From positions 1 through 64,000 of the forward strand of contig JAJEBT010000170.1 in NCBI GenBank assembly GCA_022822405.1: a stretch of DNA of 64,000 nt, read 5' to 3'. Both the position numbers and the translations under genes were made by a program. The DNA is from Alphaproteobacteria bacterium (GTDB lineage: Bacteria; Pseudomonadota; Alphaproteobacteria; MPNO01; UBA830). The notes beneath the pieces are model-generated. The model saw only the letters and a list, made by a program, of their open reading frames with translations, did not search any database and was not told the DNA's origin. Shown one piece after another: positions 25,754-34,729 of the stretch (position 1 is its first letter; each line of letters opens with the position of its first letter).

Positions 25754-25806
25754 TGTCTTTCTCCCTTGTCGCAGTTTGCAGTCTTGCCGTTGTTGCGGCG
25801 CTTCCC

Positions 25807-26649
25807 TCAGTTGCCCTTCTCTTCGTCGGAGCCGAGCTTGAAGGGTTCGAAAGTCGGCTTGTAGCTCTTTTCGTCGAGGAACTGGCTGAGTCCGGTATTG
25901 TAGGAATCCTCGGTGTCTCCGACCTTGATGGCCATGCCCTTCTCCGCCAGGTAGTCGTAGGACTGACCGAAATCCATCGACCGGACATTGCGCACGGCCT
26001 GCTTGGTCGCCCGCAGCACGCGCGGGCTCTTGGCCATGAGCTTGTTGGCAAGTTCGGTGACCTTGTCCTCGACCTTGGTGGGCGGCACGGCGAAATTGAC
26101 CATGCCGATGCGTTCCGCCTCCTTGCCGTCGAAGGGCTCCCCGAGGCAGCAGTAGTAGAGCGCATGCCGCGGCAGCACCGTGTCGGCGACGACCTTGCTC
26201 ACCAGGGCGCCCGGCAGGATGCCCCAGTTGACCTCGGAAAGGCTGAAGGTCGCGTCCTCGGCCGCGACCGCAAAGTCGGTTGCGAGCAGCTGCATGAACG
26301 CGCCGCCGACGCAGTACCCTTCGACCATCGCGATTGTCGGCTTGTCGTAGTTGTAGAGGAGTTCCCAGCGCCAGCGGTTGGCAGCACGCTGGGCCTTCTT
26401 GCGGCCGAGCGGATTGTTCTCGTTGGCGCGGAAGAAGAGTTTGAGATCCTGCCCGGCGGAAAAGTTGCCCCCGGCGCCGGCCACCACCACCACCTTGGCC
26501 TCCGGATCGACCTCAAGCGTGGTAAGCGCCGCTTCCATCTCCTCGTGGAGCTGGGGGCTCATGGCGTTGCGCTTCTCGGGCCGGTTGAGCCGGACCCAGG
26601 CTATGCCGTCGGCCAGCTTCACGTCTACGCATTCAAAATTGTCGTACAT
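25807..26649 (-). CDS. Enoyl-CoA hydratase family, p-hydroxycinnamoyl-CoA hydratase/lyase-like
   Basis: 280 residues from ATG 26649 with AGGAGAAG upstream; an in-frame start at 26694 is less likely. The crotonase fold is clear: LNRPEKRNAMSPQLHEEME, AGQDLK (oxyanion loop), then VEGYCVGGAF and LSEVNWGILPGALVSK. Alignment by eye to hydroxycinnamoyl-CoA hydratase/lyase is strong through the whole chain. It keeps the catalytic Glu (E139 here, E143 in the Pseudomonas enzyme) and a Tyr in YDYLAEK. The Ser of that enzyme (S123) is Met119 here. It would hydrate a cinnamoyl-CoA and possibly split it to aldehyde plus acetyl-CoA. It is separated from the upstream dehydrogenase gene by a strong hairpin. 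Confidence 0.78.
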   Translation of the reverse strand: MYDNFECVDVKLADGIAWVRLNRPEKRNAMSPQLHEEMEAALTTLEVDPEAKVVVVAGAGGNFSAGQDLKLFFRANENNPLGRKKAQRAANRWRWELLYNYDKPTIAMVEGYCVGGAFMQLLATDFAVAAEDATFSLSEVNWGILPGALVSKVVADTVLPRHALYYCCLGEPFDGKEAERIGMVNFAVPPTKVEDKVTELANKLMAKSPRVLRATKQAVRNVRSMDFGQSYDYLAEKGMAIKVGDTEDSYNTGLSQFLDEKSYKPTFEPFKLGSDEEKGN

Positions 26650-26884
26650 GGGCTTCTCCTGCTCCTGTTCCGCAATGGGCGCTCCCCGGAACACATGCCT
26701 CGTCCATACAGCCGGGGCTTACGGGCTCACGGCGCCTGCCCGATCATGGCGATCAGGGGTGTTCGACCCGTCGCGTGCCTGTCTGGTGACGGCCAGGGCG
26801 CTGCCTCGGGCACCCCCGTCGTCGGCGATAACGAACTTCGGTGCAGTTTGCTCCAATAATTGCGAACCACGCAAGCAAAATCTT

Positions 26885-26909
26885 GGCGGCCGGACGCCGT
26901 CCGGCCGCC
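26885..26909 (-). terminator. Strong hairpin between the acyl-CoA dehydrogenase and the hydratase/lyase genes
   Basis: An 11-bp perfect stem (26885–26895 with 26899–26909) around a 3-nt loop begins 4 bases past the dehydrogenase stop. On the minus strand it is followed by AAGATTTTG, an imperfect U-run. It probably ends or attenuates transcription of the synthetase–dehydrogenase unit, leaving the hydratase/lyase and transporter genes to a second promoter in 26650–26880. Confidence 0.55.
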
Positions 26910-26912
26910 GAT

Positions 26913-28070
26913 TCAGGATCCGTACTGGCGCAGGACGTGGCGCGCGAGCGCCATCTTGAGGATTTCCGTCGGACCTTCGGTGATGATGAAGCTTCTCTGG
27001 TCCCGCCACATGCGCTCGATCGGCAGGTCCGTCGTCAGACCGAGCCCGCCATGGATCTGCATGCATCTGTCCGCCGCCTCGAACGACTTCGTGTCGCCGA
27101 AATACTTCACGATGTAGGAATCGTAGCGGACATCCTCGCCGGCGTCGTGCCGGGCAGCCGCGTCGTAGACCATGAGCCGCAGCATGTGCAGGTCGGCATG
27201 GGAATCGACCAGCATCCACTGCACCGCCTGGCGTTCGGCAAGCTTGCGGCCGAACGTCACCCGCTGCTGCGCGTACGAGGTGCCGAGCTCCAGGCAGCGT
27301 TCGATCACGCCGATGCCGCGGGCGCCGTGGCGTATGCGCCCGGCCGTGATCCAGTTCTGCGCGAACCCGAAGCCTTCGCCCTCCTCGCCGATGCGGTTCT
27401 CGGCCGGCACTCGCACGTCTTCGAACGCGATTTCCCACGGGCGATCGTGCATCATCGTTTCCTGCTGGCGCAGAAGCCTGACGCCGGGAGTGTCCATGTC
27501 CACGAGGAACGCCGAAATGCCGCCACGCGACCCCTTTTCCCGGTCGGTGGCCGCAAACACCTGGGCAAAATGCGCGTCGCCGGCGCCGGTGATGAACCGC
27601 TTGGTGCCGTTGATCACGTAGTGGTCGCCGTCGCGGACAGCCGTTGTCCGCATGGCGCCGGGATCGCCGCCGGCATCCGGTTCGGTCTGCGCGAAGCAAT
27701 GGCGGAGCTTTCCCTCCAGGACCGGGTAGAGATAGCGTTGTTTCTGTTCGTCGTTGAGGAAGTAGAGGATCGGGCTGACGTTCGGGCCGAAGACGTACGC
27801 CGCGCGCGAGGGCAGCGCCACCGTGCGCGCGAGCTCGGCCCACACCACTGCCCGGGCGAGCAGCCCGAGGCCCTGGCCGCCATACTCGGTCGGGACGTCG
27901 TAGAGCCAGAGTCCGACGGCCTTGGCCTTTTCCTCGAGATCGGCCTGGAGATCGGCCCGCAGTTTCGGCCCGTCAAGGCTTCCGTTCTCGACCGGGATGA
28001 GCTCGCGATCGACGAAACGCCGCACGGTCTCCTTCAGCATGCGCAGTTCTTCGGGGAGCTGGTAGTCCAT
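26913..28070 (-). CDS. Acyl-CoA dehydrogenase
   Basis: 385 residues. N-domain with YGGQGLGLLARAVVWAE; middle domain with CFAQTEPDAGGDPGAMRT and INGTKRFITGAGDAHF; C-domain with VTFGRKLAERQAVQWMLVDS; then MQIHGGLGLTTDLPIERMWRD. The residue following GGLGLTTD is not Glu; the alternative base position in GPTEILKMALARHVL retains Glu, as in isovaleryl- and related dehydrogenases. It lies 21 bp after the NDP-forming acyl-CoA synthetase, in one transcription unit. In an aromatic-acid pathway it would convert a phenylpropanoyl-CoA to the cinnamoyl-CoA used by the hydratase/lyase; this is inference. Confidence 0.87.
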   Translation of the reverse strand: MDYQLPEELRMLKETVRRFVDRELIPVENGSLDGPKLRADLQADLEEKAKAVGLWLYDVPTEYGGQGLGLLARAVVWAELARTVALPSRAAYVFGPNVSPILYFLNDEQKQRYLYPVLEGKLRHCFAQTEPDAGGDPGAMRTTAVRDGDHYVINGTKRFITGAGDAHFAQVFAATDREKGSRGGISAFLVDMDTPGVRLLRQQETMMHDRPWEIAFEDVRVPAENRIGEEGEGFGFAQNWITAGRIRHGARGIGVIERCLELGTSYAQQRVTFGRKLAERQAVQWMLVDSHADLHMLRLMVYDAAARHDAGEDVRYDSYIVKYFGDTKSFEAADRCMQIHGGLGLTTDLPIERMWRDQRSFIITEGPTEILKMALARHVLRQYGS

Positions 28071-28091
28071 GGGCGACCTTTCCTGCGGGTC

Positions 28092-30176
28092 TCAGGCGTC
28101 CGGAGCTCGCGCGGCAATGCGGAGATCGACGGCGCACACGCCCTCCCCCCGGCCGAACACGACCAGCGGATTGATCTCGATGCCGTCGAGGCAGTGGCAG
28201 AATTCGGTATAGGTCTCGCACAGCGTCACGGCCGCGGCAACGAAGGCATCGACGTCGCGCTCCGGGGCTCCGCGGACGCTGCCGAACAGGGCGCTGCATT
28301 GCAGTTCGCCGATCATGGCGGCGACATCGCCGTCGGTGACGGGAAGCTGGCGAAACACGACGTCGTTGATCGCCTCGACGAGGATGCCTCCGAGGCCAAG
28401 CGCCAGCACGGGCCCGAACTGCCGGTCGGCATGTATGCCGACGATGGTCTCGAGCCCGGTCACCATTTCCTGGACGACGAAGCCGTCGATTCGGGCCTCG
28501 GGATGCACGGCCCTCAGCCGGGCCTCCATCTTGCTGGCGGCGTCGATTGCCTCGTCCGGCCCGGTGACGCCGAGCGCCACGCCGCCGACCTCGGTCTTGT
28601 GCACGGCCTGCGGCGAAACGATCTTGACGGCCACCGGAAAACCGACCGCGCCCACGGCATCGCCGACGGCGGTGGAGGATGCTGCCTGGGCCGAGCGCGG
28701 CGGCCTGACCCCCCGCGCGGCGAGCAGTTTTTCGATTTCGGCGGGTTCCGCGATCCGTGCCAGCGGCGGAACGAACGGCGCCGCGCCGCGCCTCCGCGCC
28801 TCCGCGCAGGCCGACATGGCGCGGAGCGTCCGCCCCACTTCGGGCAGGCGTTGCAGGAACGGGATGCCCGCGGCTTCCTGGAAGGCGCGCCCGGCGTCAG
28901 TCACGGTCTGCGACATGCGGTTGTGGGCGATGACAGGTTTCTCCGTCGATTCCCTGACCGCACGGAACAGTTCGGGGTCGCCTTCCGCCCCCTCCGCGAG
29001 CGGCAGCTGCCCCTGCACCGAGACCATGTCTATGTTGGGGTCGGCGGCGACGATCTTGCATATCTCGGCAAAGTCCGCGAAACGGCGCGCCAGCCCGGCT
29101 CCGGTGTCGAGCGGATTGCTCGGCGGCACGCCGGCATCGATGCGTTCCGCGAGCTTCGCCCTGGTGTCGGGCGTGAATTCGGGCAGATCGAGTCCGATCT
29201 CGTCGGCATAGTCGCTGAAGAGGCCCTTGGCGCCGCCGGAATATCCAACCATCGCGATGCGCGGTCCGGCGGGCAGGCGGCCGTTCGCGAACGCCAGCGA
29301 CGCCTCGATAAGCTCGTCGAGGGTCTCGACGCGGGCAATGCCGTATTTGCGGCAGAAGGCGTCGAAGACCCTGTCGTCGCTCGCCAGCGCGCCGGTATGG
29401 CTGACCGCCGCGGCCTCGCCCGCGGCCGAACGCCCGATCTTGAGCATGACAATGGGCTTGCCGGCCTCGAGCGCGCGCGCGGCAGCGGCCATCAGGGCGT
29501 CGGCGCGGCGCACACCTTCCATCATGCAGGCGATGACCCGGGTATGAGGATCGTCGACGAGGAAATTGATGTAGTCCGCGGCATCGAGATCGAGCTCGTT
29601 GCCGCTCGATACGGCGTAGGAGTAGCCGAGTCCCCGCGCCGCGCCCTGCTCCAGCCAGAACTGGAAGGTCCCGCCCGACTGGAAGATCACGCCGACCGGC
29701 CCGGCGCCGATCCCGCGCACGCGGGCCGTGGGGTAGAGCAGGAGCCGTTCGGGCAGCGATAGCGAGCCCATGCAGTTGGGCCCGGCGATCCTGAGCCCGG
29801 TCTCGGCGGAGAGCGAACGCAGCCGCTCGGCCCGGCGTGCGCCGGCGGGGTCGCCGCCCTCGCCAAAGCGCGCCGCGTAGACGAGCGCGCAGCCGAGATC
29901 TGCTTGGGCGGCTTCGGCGAGCACGTCGGGCACCGCCTCGGCCGGGATGATCACGATCGCGAGATCGATGCGTTCGGGCAGCGAGGCGAAATCGGGGTAG
30001 ACCGGGCGGCCCCAGAGCTCGTCGCGGCGCGGATTGACGAGATGGACGCGCGCCGGGAAGTCGTGATGGGCAAGATTTTCATAGACCCCCCGGGGCCAGC
30101 CACCGCCGCCCCGGTCCGAGGCGCCGACGATGGCAACGGTCCTGGGGCGAAAGAGGAACTCCGCCGATCTGAACAT
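28092..30176 (-). CDS. NDP-forming acyl-CoA synthetase (fused alpha/beta, FerA/Acd-type)
   Basis: 694 residues from ATG 30176. The order is: CoA-binding domain (PRTVAIVGASDRGGGGW, VNPRRDELWGRPVYP); succinyl-CoA-ligase-like domains with IAGPNCMG, VIFQSGGTFQFW and the phosphohistidine loop AAVSHTGALASDD; then a C-terminal ATP-grasp domain (FPVAVKIVSPQAVHKTEVGG, FGPVLALGLGGILVEAINDV, EINPLVVFG). Such fused enzymes activate organic acids with ATP, releasing ADP and phosphate. Feruloyl-CoA synthetase FerA of Sphingobium SYK-6 belongs to this superfamily, which fits the neighbouring hydratase/lyase-like gene. It is first in its operon and divergent from the peptidase gene across 420 bp. Confidence 0.86.
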   Translation of the reverse strand: MFRSAEFLFRPRTVAIVGASDRGGGGWPRGVYENLAHHDFPARVHLVNPRRDELWGRPVYPDFASLPERIDLAIVIIPAEAVPDVLAEAAQADLGCALVYAARFGEGGDPAGARRAERLRSLSAETGLRIAGPNCMGSLSLPERLLLYPTARVRGIGAGPVGVIFQSGGTFQFWLEQGAARGLGYSYAVSSGNELDLDAADYINFLVDDPHTRVIACMMEGVRRADALMAAAARALEAGKPIVMLKIGRSAAGEAAAVSHTGALASDDRVFDAFCRKYGIARVETLDELIEASLAFANGRLPAGPRIAMVGYSGGAKGLFSDYADEIGLDLPEFTPDTRAKLAERIDAGVPPSNPLDTGAGLARRFADFAEICKIVAADPNIDMVSVQGQLPLAEGAEGDPELFRAVRESTEKPVIAHNRMSQTVTDAGRAFQEAAGIPFLQRLPEVGRTLRAMSACAEARRRGAAPFVPPLARIAEPAEIEKLLAARGVRPPRSAQAASSTAVGDAVGAVGFPVAVKIVSPQAVHKTEVGGVALGVTGPDEAIDAASKMEARLRAVHPEARIDGFVVQEMVTGLETIVGIHADRQFGPVLALGLGGILVEAINDVVFRQLPVTDGDVAAMIGELQCSALFGSVRGAPERDVDAFVAAAVTLCETYTEFCHCLDGIEINPLVVFGRGEGVCAVDLRIAARAPDA

Positions 30177-30510
30177 TCGCGTCTCCGCATGGCCGGGTGT
30201 TCCTCCCGGGTCCCGGTTTCCCTGAGCGGGCAGTATTTCCGGCCTGCCGGATCCGGTCAAATGCACTGCGGCGGCTTGCGAGGAACCGGAGTGGACAGGA
30301 TGTCCGCTCGACAGATCGATACATGCGACCATTGCCCATGGAATATCCCTGAGGAAATTTTCGGCCTGCCATCGTTTGCGAAATCGAAAATCTGTTCGAT
30401 ATCCGGGGTGGCTCCGCGCTCAGGCATCGACTCGCACATGGTCACGTTTCGGGTGGAGAGTGCCGCAATCCGGCCTCGATCCATGCCTGCCGGGTTTCGT
30501 CTCGATTCGG
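30177..30510. other. Divergent intergenic region
   Basis: The start of a 420-bp gap between two divergent genes. It must carry the promoter of the acyl-CoA synthetase operon, but I see no convincing -35/-10 pair on that strand. No gene or RNA is recognisable. The peptidase promoter follows at 30511. Confidence 0.45.
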
Positions 30511-30538
30511 TTGCTCTTGACGTTTCGTCTGATATCCT
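30511..30538 (+). promoter_or_regulatory. Promoter of the M23 peptidase gene
   Basis: TTGCTC (30511–30516) and TATCCT (30533–30538), spacing 16 bp, about 59 bp ahead of the start codon. Partial consensus match only. Confidence 0.4.
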
Positions 30539-30596
30539 GCGCGCTTGTACCGTCACGTTTTCCACGAATAATCCAGAAGACCAGACAGAACAGTTG

Positions 30597-31934
30597 ATGC
30601 ACGACATCGCCCGGCACTGGCAGGCCCGATTTCCTGTTGCGCGCACCGTGCGCGCGGCGGCCCGCCACCTTGTATGTCCGGCGGTCACCATTGCCTGCGT
30701 TCTCATGGTCCTGTTGCCGGGAGGCCCGCTTGCCGCAGCGCCCGGCGACGGAGTCCAGCCGCGCCAGGCCGGGCTAGGCCCGCAACCGGCCCCCGCGGTT
30801 GCCGCGCTGTCATTGCCGTCTGCCAAGACCGCGGTCCGCGAGTTCCGGGTCCGGCGCGGCGACACCCTGGCCAGGATCCTGCGCCGCGCCGGCATAGATC
30901 GCACCCAGGCTCACGACGCAGCCATGGCGCTCGGCAAGGTCTTCGATCTGCGCAAGCTTAGGCTCGGCGAGGTGATCCGGATCACGCTGTCGGCGGAAAA
31001 GCGCCTTCAGGAAATCCGCATCGACCGGGGGCCGGAAGAATACGTGCTGACGCGCGGGGACGAGGCCGGCGTCCCCTTCGCCGCCGTCAGGACGGAAAAG
31101 GCGCTGACGAAGGAGCTCGTGCTTGCCGCCGGCAGAATCAGCACCAGCCTCTACGTGTCCGCCAAAAGGGCCAAGGTGCCCTACAATATCCTTGCGCAGA
31201 TGATCAGGCTCTACAGCTGGTCGGTGGATTTCCAGCGCGAGATCCAGCCGGGCGATACCTTCGAGATCGCCTATGAGCGGTTCTCGGATGCGGCCGGGAA
31301 CGTCCTGGTGGATGGCGAAATCGTCTATGCGCAGATGGTCCTGTCAGGCGATGACATGCCGCTGTTCCGCTTCGAGACCAAGCCCGGGAGGATCGAGTAT
31401 TTCGACGACAAGGGCCGTGGCGCCCGCCGCACCCTGATGCGTACACCGATCGACGGCGCGCGGTTGTCATCCCGTTACGGCAAGCGCCGGCATCCCATCC
31501 TCGGCTTCACCAGAATGCACCGCGGAGTCGATTTCGCGGCGCCGCGCGGCACGCCGATCTACGCCGCAGGCGACGGCGTTGTCAGATACCGCGGATGGAA
31601 GGGCGGATACGGGCGATACGTCCAGATCCGCCACAACAGCACCTATTCGACGGCATACGGGCACCTGAGCAGGTACCGGCGTGGCGTGACCAGGGGGTCA
31701 CGGGTTCGGCAGGGCCAGATCATAGGCTATGTCGGCAGCAGCGGTCTTTCGACCGGTCCCCATCTCCACTACGAGGTTCTCGTGAACAACCGCAAGGTCA
31801 ACCCGTTGTCGCTCAGGCTCCCCGCGGGCACGCGGCTGAAGGGGCCGGCGCTTGCGCGTTTCCACGCCGAGCGCCGGCGAATAGCCCGCGAGGCCGCGTC
31901 ACTGCGCCTGCTTGACACTGCCGGGCTTCTCTAG
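30597..31934 (+). CDS. M23-family peptidoglycan endopeptidase (MepM-like)
   Basis: 445 residues from ATG 30597. A long basic N-terminus leads to a membrane/signal segment (VCPAVTIACVLMVLLPGGPL). VRRGDTLARILRRAGI is a LysM/OapA-like wall-binding module at about 83–98. A second mixed domain follows, and the C-terminal LytM/M23 domain has the zinc ligands in MHRGVDFAAPRGTPIYAAGD and HLHYEVLVNN plus the His of AYGHLSRY. It should cut peptide cross-links in the periplasm to allow wall growth. All three metal-site motifs are intact. It converges on clpB with 19 bp between the stops. Confidence 0.85.
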   Translation: MHDIARHWQARFPVARTVRAAARHLVCPAVTIACVLMVLLPGGPLAAAPGDGVQPRQAGLGPQPAPAVAALSLPSAKTAVREFRVRRGDTLARILRRAGIDRTQAHDAAMALGKVFDLRKLRLGEVIRITLSAEKRLQEIRIDRGPEEYVLTRGDEAGVPFAAVRTEKALTKELVLAAGRISTSLYVSAKRAKVPYNILAQMIRLYSWSVDFQREIQPGDTFEIAYERFSDAAGNVLVDGEIVYAQMVLSGDDMPLFRFETKPGRIEYFDDKGRGARRTLMRTPIDGARLSSRYGKRRHPILGFTRMHRGVDFAAPRGTPIYAAGDGVVRYRGWKGGYGRYVQIRHNSTYSTAYGHLSRYRRGVTRGSRVRQGQIIGYVGSSGLSTGPHLHYEVLVNNRKVNPLSLRLPAGTRLKGPALARFHAERRRIAREAASLRLLDTAGLL

Positions 31935-31953
31935 GCCGCGCGAAGGGCCTTCG

Positions 31954-34551
31954 TCACGCTGCCTCCAGGCTCTTTTCTTCCTTCCCTGAGATCACGAGGC
32001 CGGTCGCGTCGGCGCGGACCGAAACGGTTTCGCCGTCGCCGATGCTGCCGTCGAGAATCCTGGCGGCAAGCGTGTTCTGCAGGCTGGTCTGGATGACCCG
32101 CTTCAGCGGTCGCGCGCCGTAGGCGGGGTCGAACCCTTCCCTGGCCAGCCAGGCCAACGCCGTGTCGTCAACCTCGAGCGTGATCTTGCGGTCGGCCAGC
32201 ATCTCCCTGAGGCGGTCGAGCTGGATGGCGACGATATCGGCCATCTGCTCGCGGCCGAGGCGGCTGAACAGCAGCAACTCGTCGAGCCGGTTCAGAAACT
32301 CCGGCCGGAAGGCGGCGCGCACGATATCCATGACCCGGTCGCGAACAGCGTCGACCTCCTCTCCCTCTTCCTGGCCGGCCAGGATCTCGCTGCCGAGGTT
32401 CGAGGTCAGAATGATCAGCGTGTTGCGAAAGTCGACGGTCCGCCCCTGGCCGTCTGTCAGCCGTCCCTCGTCGAGAACCTGGAGCAGGATGTTGAAGATG
32501 TCGGGATGGGCTTTCTCGATCTCGTCGAACAGAACCACCTGGTAGGGGCGTCTGCGCACGGCCTCGGTCAGTGCGCCCCCTTCCTCGTAGCCGACATAGC
32601 CGGGCGGCGCCCCGATCAGCCGCGCTACGGCGTGTTTCTCCATGTATTCCGACATGTCGAGGCGCTGCAGGGCGGCTTCGTCGTCGAACAGGAAGGCGGC
32701 GAGCGCCTTGGTCATCTCGGTCTTGCCGACGCCGGTCGGACCGAGAAACAGGAACGAGCCGAGGGGACGATGAGGATCCTGCAGCCCGGCGCGGGCGCGG
32801 CGCACGGCGTTGCTGACGGCGGCCAGGGCGGTCTCCTGGCCGACCACCCGCTGCCCGAGGACCTCCTCCATCCGCAGGAGCTTCTCGCGTTCGCCTTCCA
32901 GCATCCGGTCGACCGGAATACCGGTCCAACGCGAGACGACGGTGGCGATGTGGTTGTCTGCCACCTCTTCATCCAGCATCCGCTGCCCGTTGCTGGATTC
33001 GACGTCCAGCTTCCGTTCCAGTTCCGGGATGATGCCGTAGGCAAGCTCGCCGGCCCGCGCCAGATCGCCGTCCCGCTGCGCCCGCTCCAGATCGCTGCGT
33101 GCGGTATCCAGTTCCTCCTTGACCCTCTGCGACGCCGCCAGCAGGCTTTTCTCCGACTGCCAGACATCGGTCAGTTCCCTCGACTTCTCTTCCAGCCCGT
33201 CAAGATCCTCCTCGAGCTTCTCAAGGCGCTCCCTCGACGCCCTGTCCGGTTCCTTCTTCAGCGCCTCGCGCTCGATCTTGAGCTGAATGATGCGCCTGTC
33301 GAGCTCGTCGATCTCCTCGGGTTTAGAATCGACCTCCATGCGCAGCCGCGACGCCGCCTCGTCCATCAGGTCGATCGCCTTGTCCGGCAGAAACCGGTCG
33401 GTGATGTAACGGTCGGACAGGGTTGCGGCGGCGACCAGCGCTCCGTCGGTAATCCGCACGCCGTGGAAGACCTCGTATTTCTCCTTCAGTCCGCGCAGGA
33501 TGGAAATAGTGTCCTCGACCGACGGCTCGGCCACGAAGACGGTCTGGAAGCGCCGCGCAAGGGCCGCATCCTTCTCGATATGCCGACGATGCTCGTCGAG
33601 CGTGGTGGCGCCGATGCAGTGGAGTTCGCCGCGCGCGAGCATCGGCTTGAGCATGTTCGAGGCGTCCATCGAGCCCTCGGCGGCGCCGGCGCCGACAAGC
33701 GTGTGCAACTCGTCGATGAACAGGATGATGTTACCGTCGTCCGCCTGGATCTCCTGGAGCACGGCCTTCAGCCGCTCCTCGAATTCGCCGCGGAACTTGG
33801 CGCCGGCGACGAGCGCGCCGAGGTCGAGCGACATCAGGCGCTTGCTGCGCAGGCTCTCGGGAACGTCGCCGTTGACGATGCGCTGCGCGAGGCCCTCGAC
33901 AATCGCGGTCTTGCCGACGCCGGGTTCTCCGATCAGCACGGGGTTGTTCTTGGTCCGGCGCGCCAGGACCTGCATGGTCCGGCGAATCTCGTCGTCCCGC
34001 CCCGTGACCGGGTCGACATCGCCCTTTCTCGCGCGCTCGGTCAGGTCGACCGCGTACTTCTTCAGCGCATCGTAGCTGTCTTCAGCCGTGGCGCTGTCCG
34101 CCTTGCGCCCCTTGCGCAACTCCTCGACGACCTGGTTGAGCGATTGGGGGGTGACCCCGGCACCCGCCAGCGCGTCGGCCGCCGGCGTGCCGGTGGCCAG
34201 CGCCAGCGCGATCAGGAGCCGCTCGACGGTGACGAAACGGTCCTCGGCCTTGTCGGCAAGCTGGCGCACGCTCTCGAAAAGCCGCGCCATCTCGGGCGCG
34301 AGATAGAGCTGTGTCGCACCCGTACCCTCCACCTTAGGCAGCCGGTCGAGCGCCTCCTGCACGAGCTGCCGGGCCTTCTCTGGGCTGCCGCCGGCGGCGG
34401 CGATGAGGTTCGAGGAAAGGCCCTCGCCGTCGTCGAGAAGGACCTTGAGCAGATGTTCGGGCTTGAAGTGCTGGTGTCCGGCAGTCTGTGCTGCCATCTG
34501 GGCAGCTTGTACGAAACCGCGCGCTTTCTCGGTATAGGAATCGAAATCCAT
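31954..34551 (-). CDS. clpB: ATP-dependent disaggregase ClpB
   Basis: 865 residues from ATG 34551, with GGAG 9 bases upstream. The Clp N-domain occupies the first 145 or so. The first AAA+ module has Walker [14 protein letters not shown] and Walker [11 protein letters not shown]. The coiled-coil M-domain, rich in Glu, Arg and Lys, spans about 410–525 and distinguishes ClpB from ClpA. The second AAA+ module has [15 protein letters not shown] and the pore loop [13 protein letters not shown]. It solubilises aggregated proteins with DnaK. A sigma-32-like promoter lies 92–119 bp upstream. DUF4167 next door is the usual alphaproteobacterial neighbour. Confidence 0.97.
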   Translation of the reverse strand: MDFDSYTEKARGFVQAAQMAAQTAGHQHFKPEHLLKVLLDDGEGLSSNLIAAAGGSPEKARQLVQEALDRLPKVEGTGATQLYLAPEMARLFESVRQLADKAEDRFVTVERLLIALALATGTPAADALAGAGVTPQSLNQVVEELRKGRKADSATAEDSYDALKKYAVDLTERARKGDVDPVTGRDDEIRRTMQVLARRTKNNPVLIGEPGVGKTAIVEGLAQRIVNGDVPESLRSKRLMSLDLGALVAGAKFRGEFEERLKAVLQEIQADDGNIILFIDELHTLVGAGAAEGSMDASNMLKPMLARGELHCIGATTLDEHRRHIEKDAALARRFQTVFVAEPSVEDTISILRGLKEKYEVFHGVRITDGALVAAATLSDRYITDRFLPDKAIDLMDEAASRLRMEVDSKPEEIDELDRRIIQLKIEREALKKEPDRASRERLEKLEEDLDGLEEKSRELTDVWQSEKSLLAASQRVKEELDTARSDLERAQRDGDLARAGELAYGIIPELERKLDVESSNGQRMLDEEVADNHIATVVSRWTGIPVDRMLEGEREKLLRMEEVLGQRVVGQETALAAVSNAVRRARAGLQDPHRPLGSFLFLGPTGVGKTEMTKALAAFLFDDEAALQRLDMSEYMEKHAVARLIGAPPGYVGYEEGGALTEAVRRRPYQVVLFDEIEKAHPDIFNILLQVLDEGRLTDGQGRTVDFRNTLIILTSNLGSEILAGQEEGEEVDAVRDRVMDIVRAAFRPEFLNRLDELLLFSRLGREQMADIVAIQLDRLREMLADRKITLEVDDTALAWLAREGFDPAYGARPLKRVIQTSLQNTLAARILDGSIGDGETVSVRADATGLVISGKEEKSLEAA

Positions 34552-34642
34552 GGTCGGCAACTCCGCTGTCAGACGTTGCGATACTGCCCCCGCAGAGCGG
34601 CAGGCAAAAGTGACGGACCCGCCAGGCGGCGTCCGCTATCTG

Positions 34643-34670
34643 ATATGGGAGAGTGCGCCCGAATTGCAAG
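34643..34670 (-). promoter_or_regulatory. Sigma-32 (RpoH)-type heat-shock promoter of clpB
   Basis: Read on the minus strand, CTTGCAA (34670–34664) and CCCATAT (34649–34643) are separated by 14 bp. This matches the RpoH pattern CTTGAAA–N11-14–CCCCATNT well. Transcription would start near 34636, giving a leader of about 85 nt. Confidence 0.6.
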
Positions 34671-34729
34671 GGCGACGCCGGCACCGGCGGTCGCACGCGG
34701 CCGGTTCCGGAGACGCAGGAAATGCCAGG

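Noticed and set aside
26841-29762. 973-codon open frame on the plus strand
   Set aside because: Antisense to the acyl-CoA dehydrogenase and synthetase genes, which have complete family motifs; the antisense product has none.
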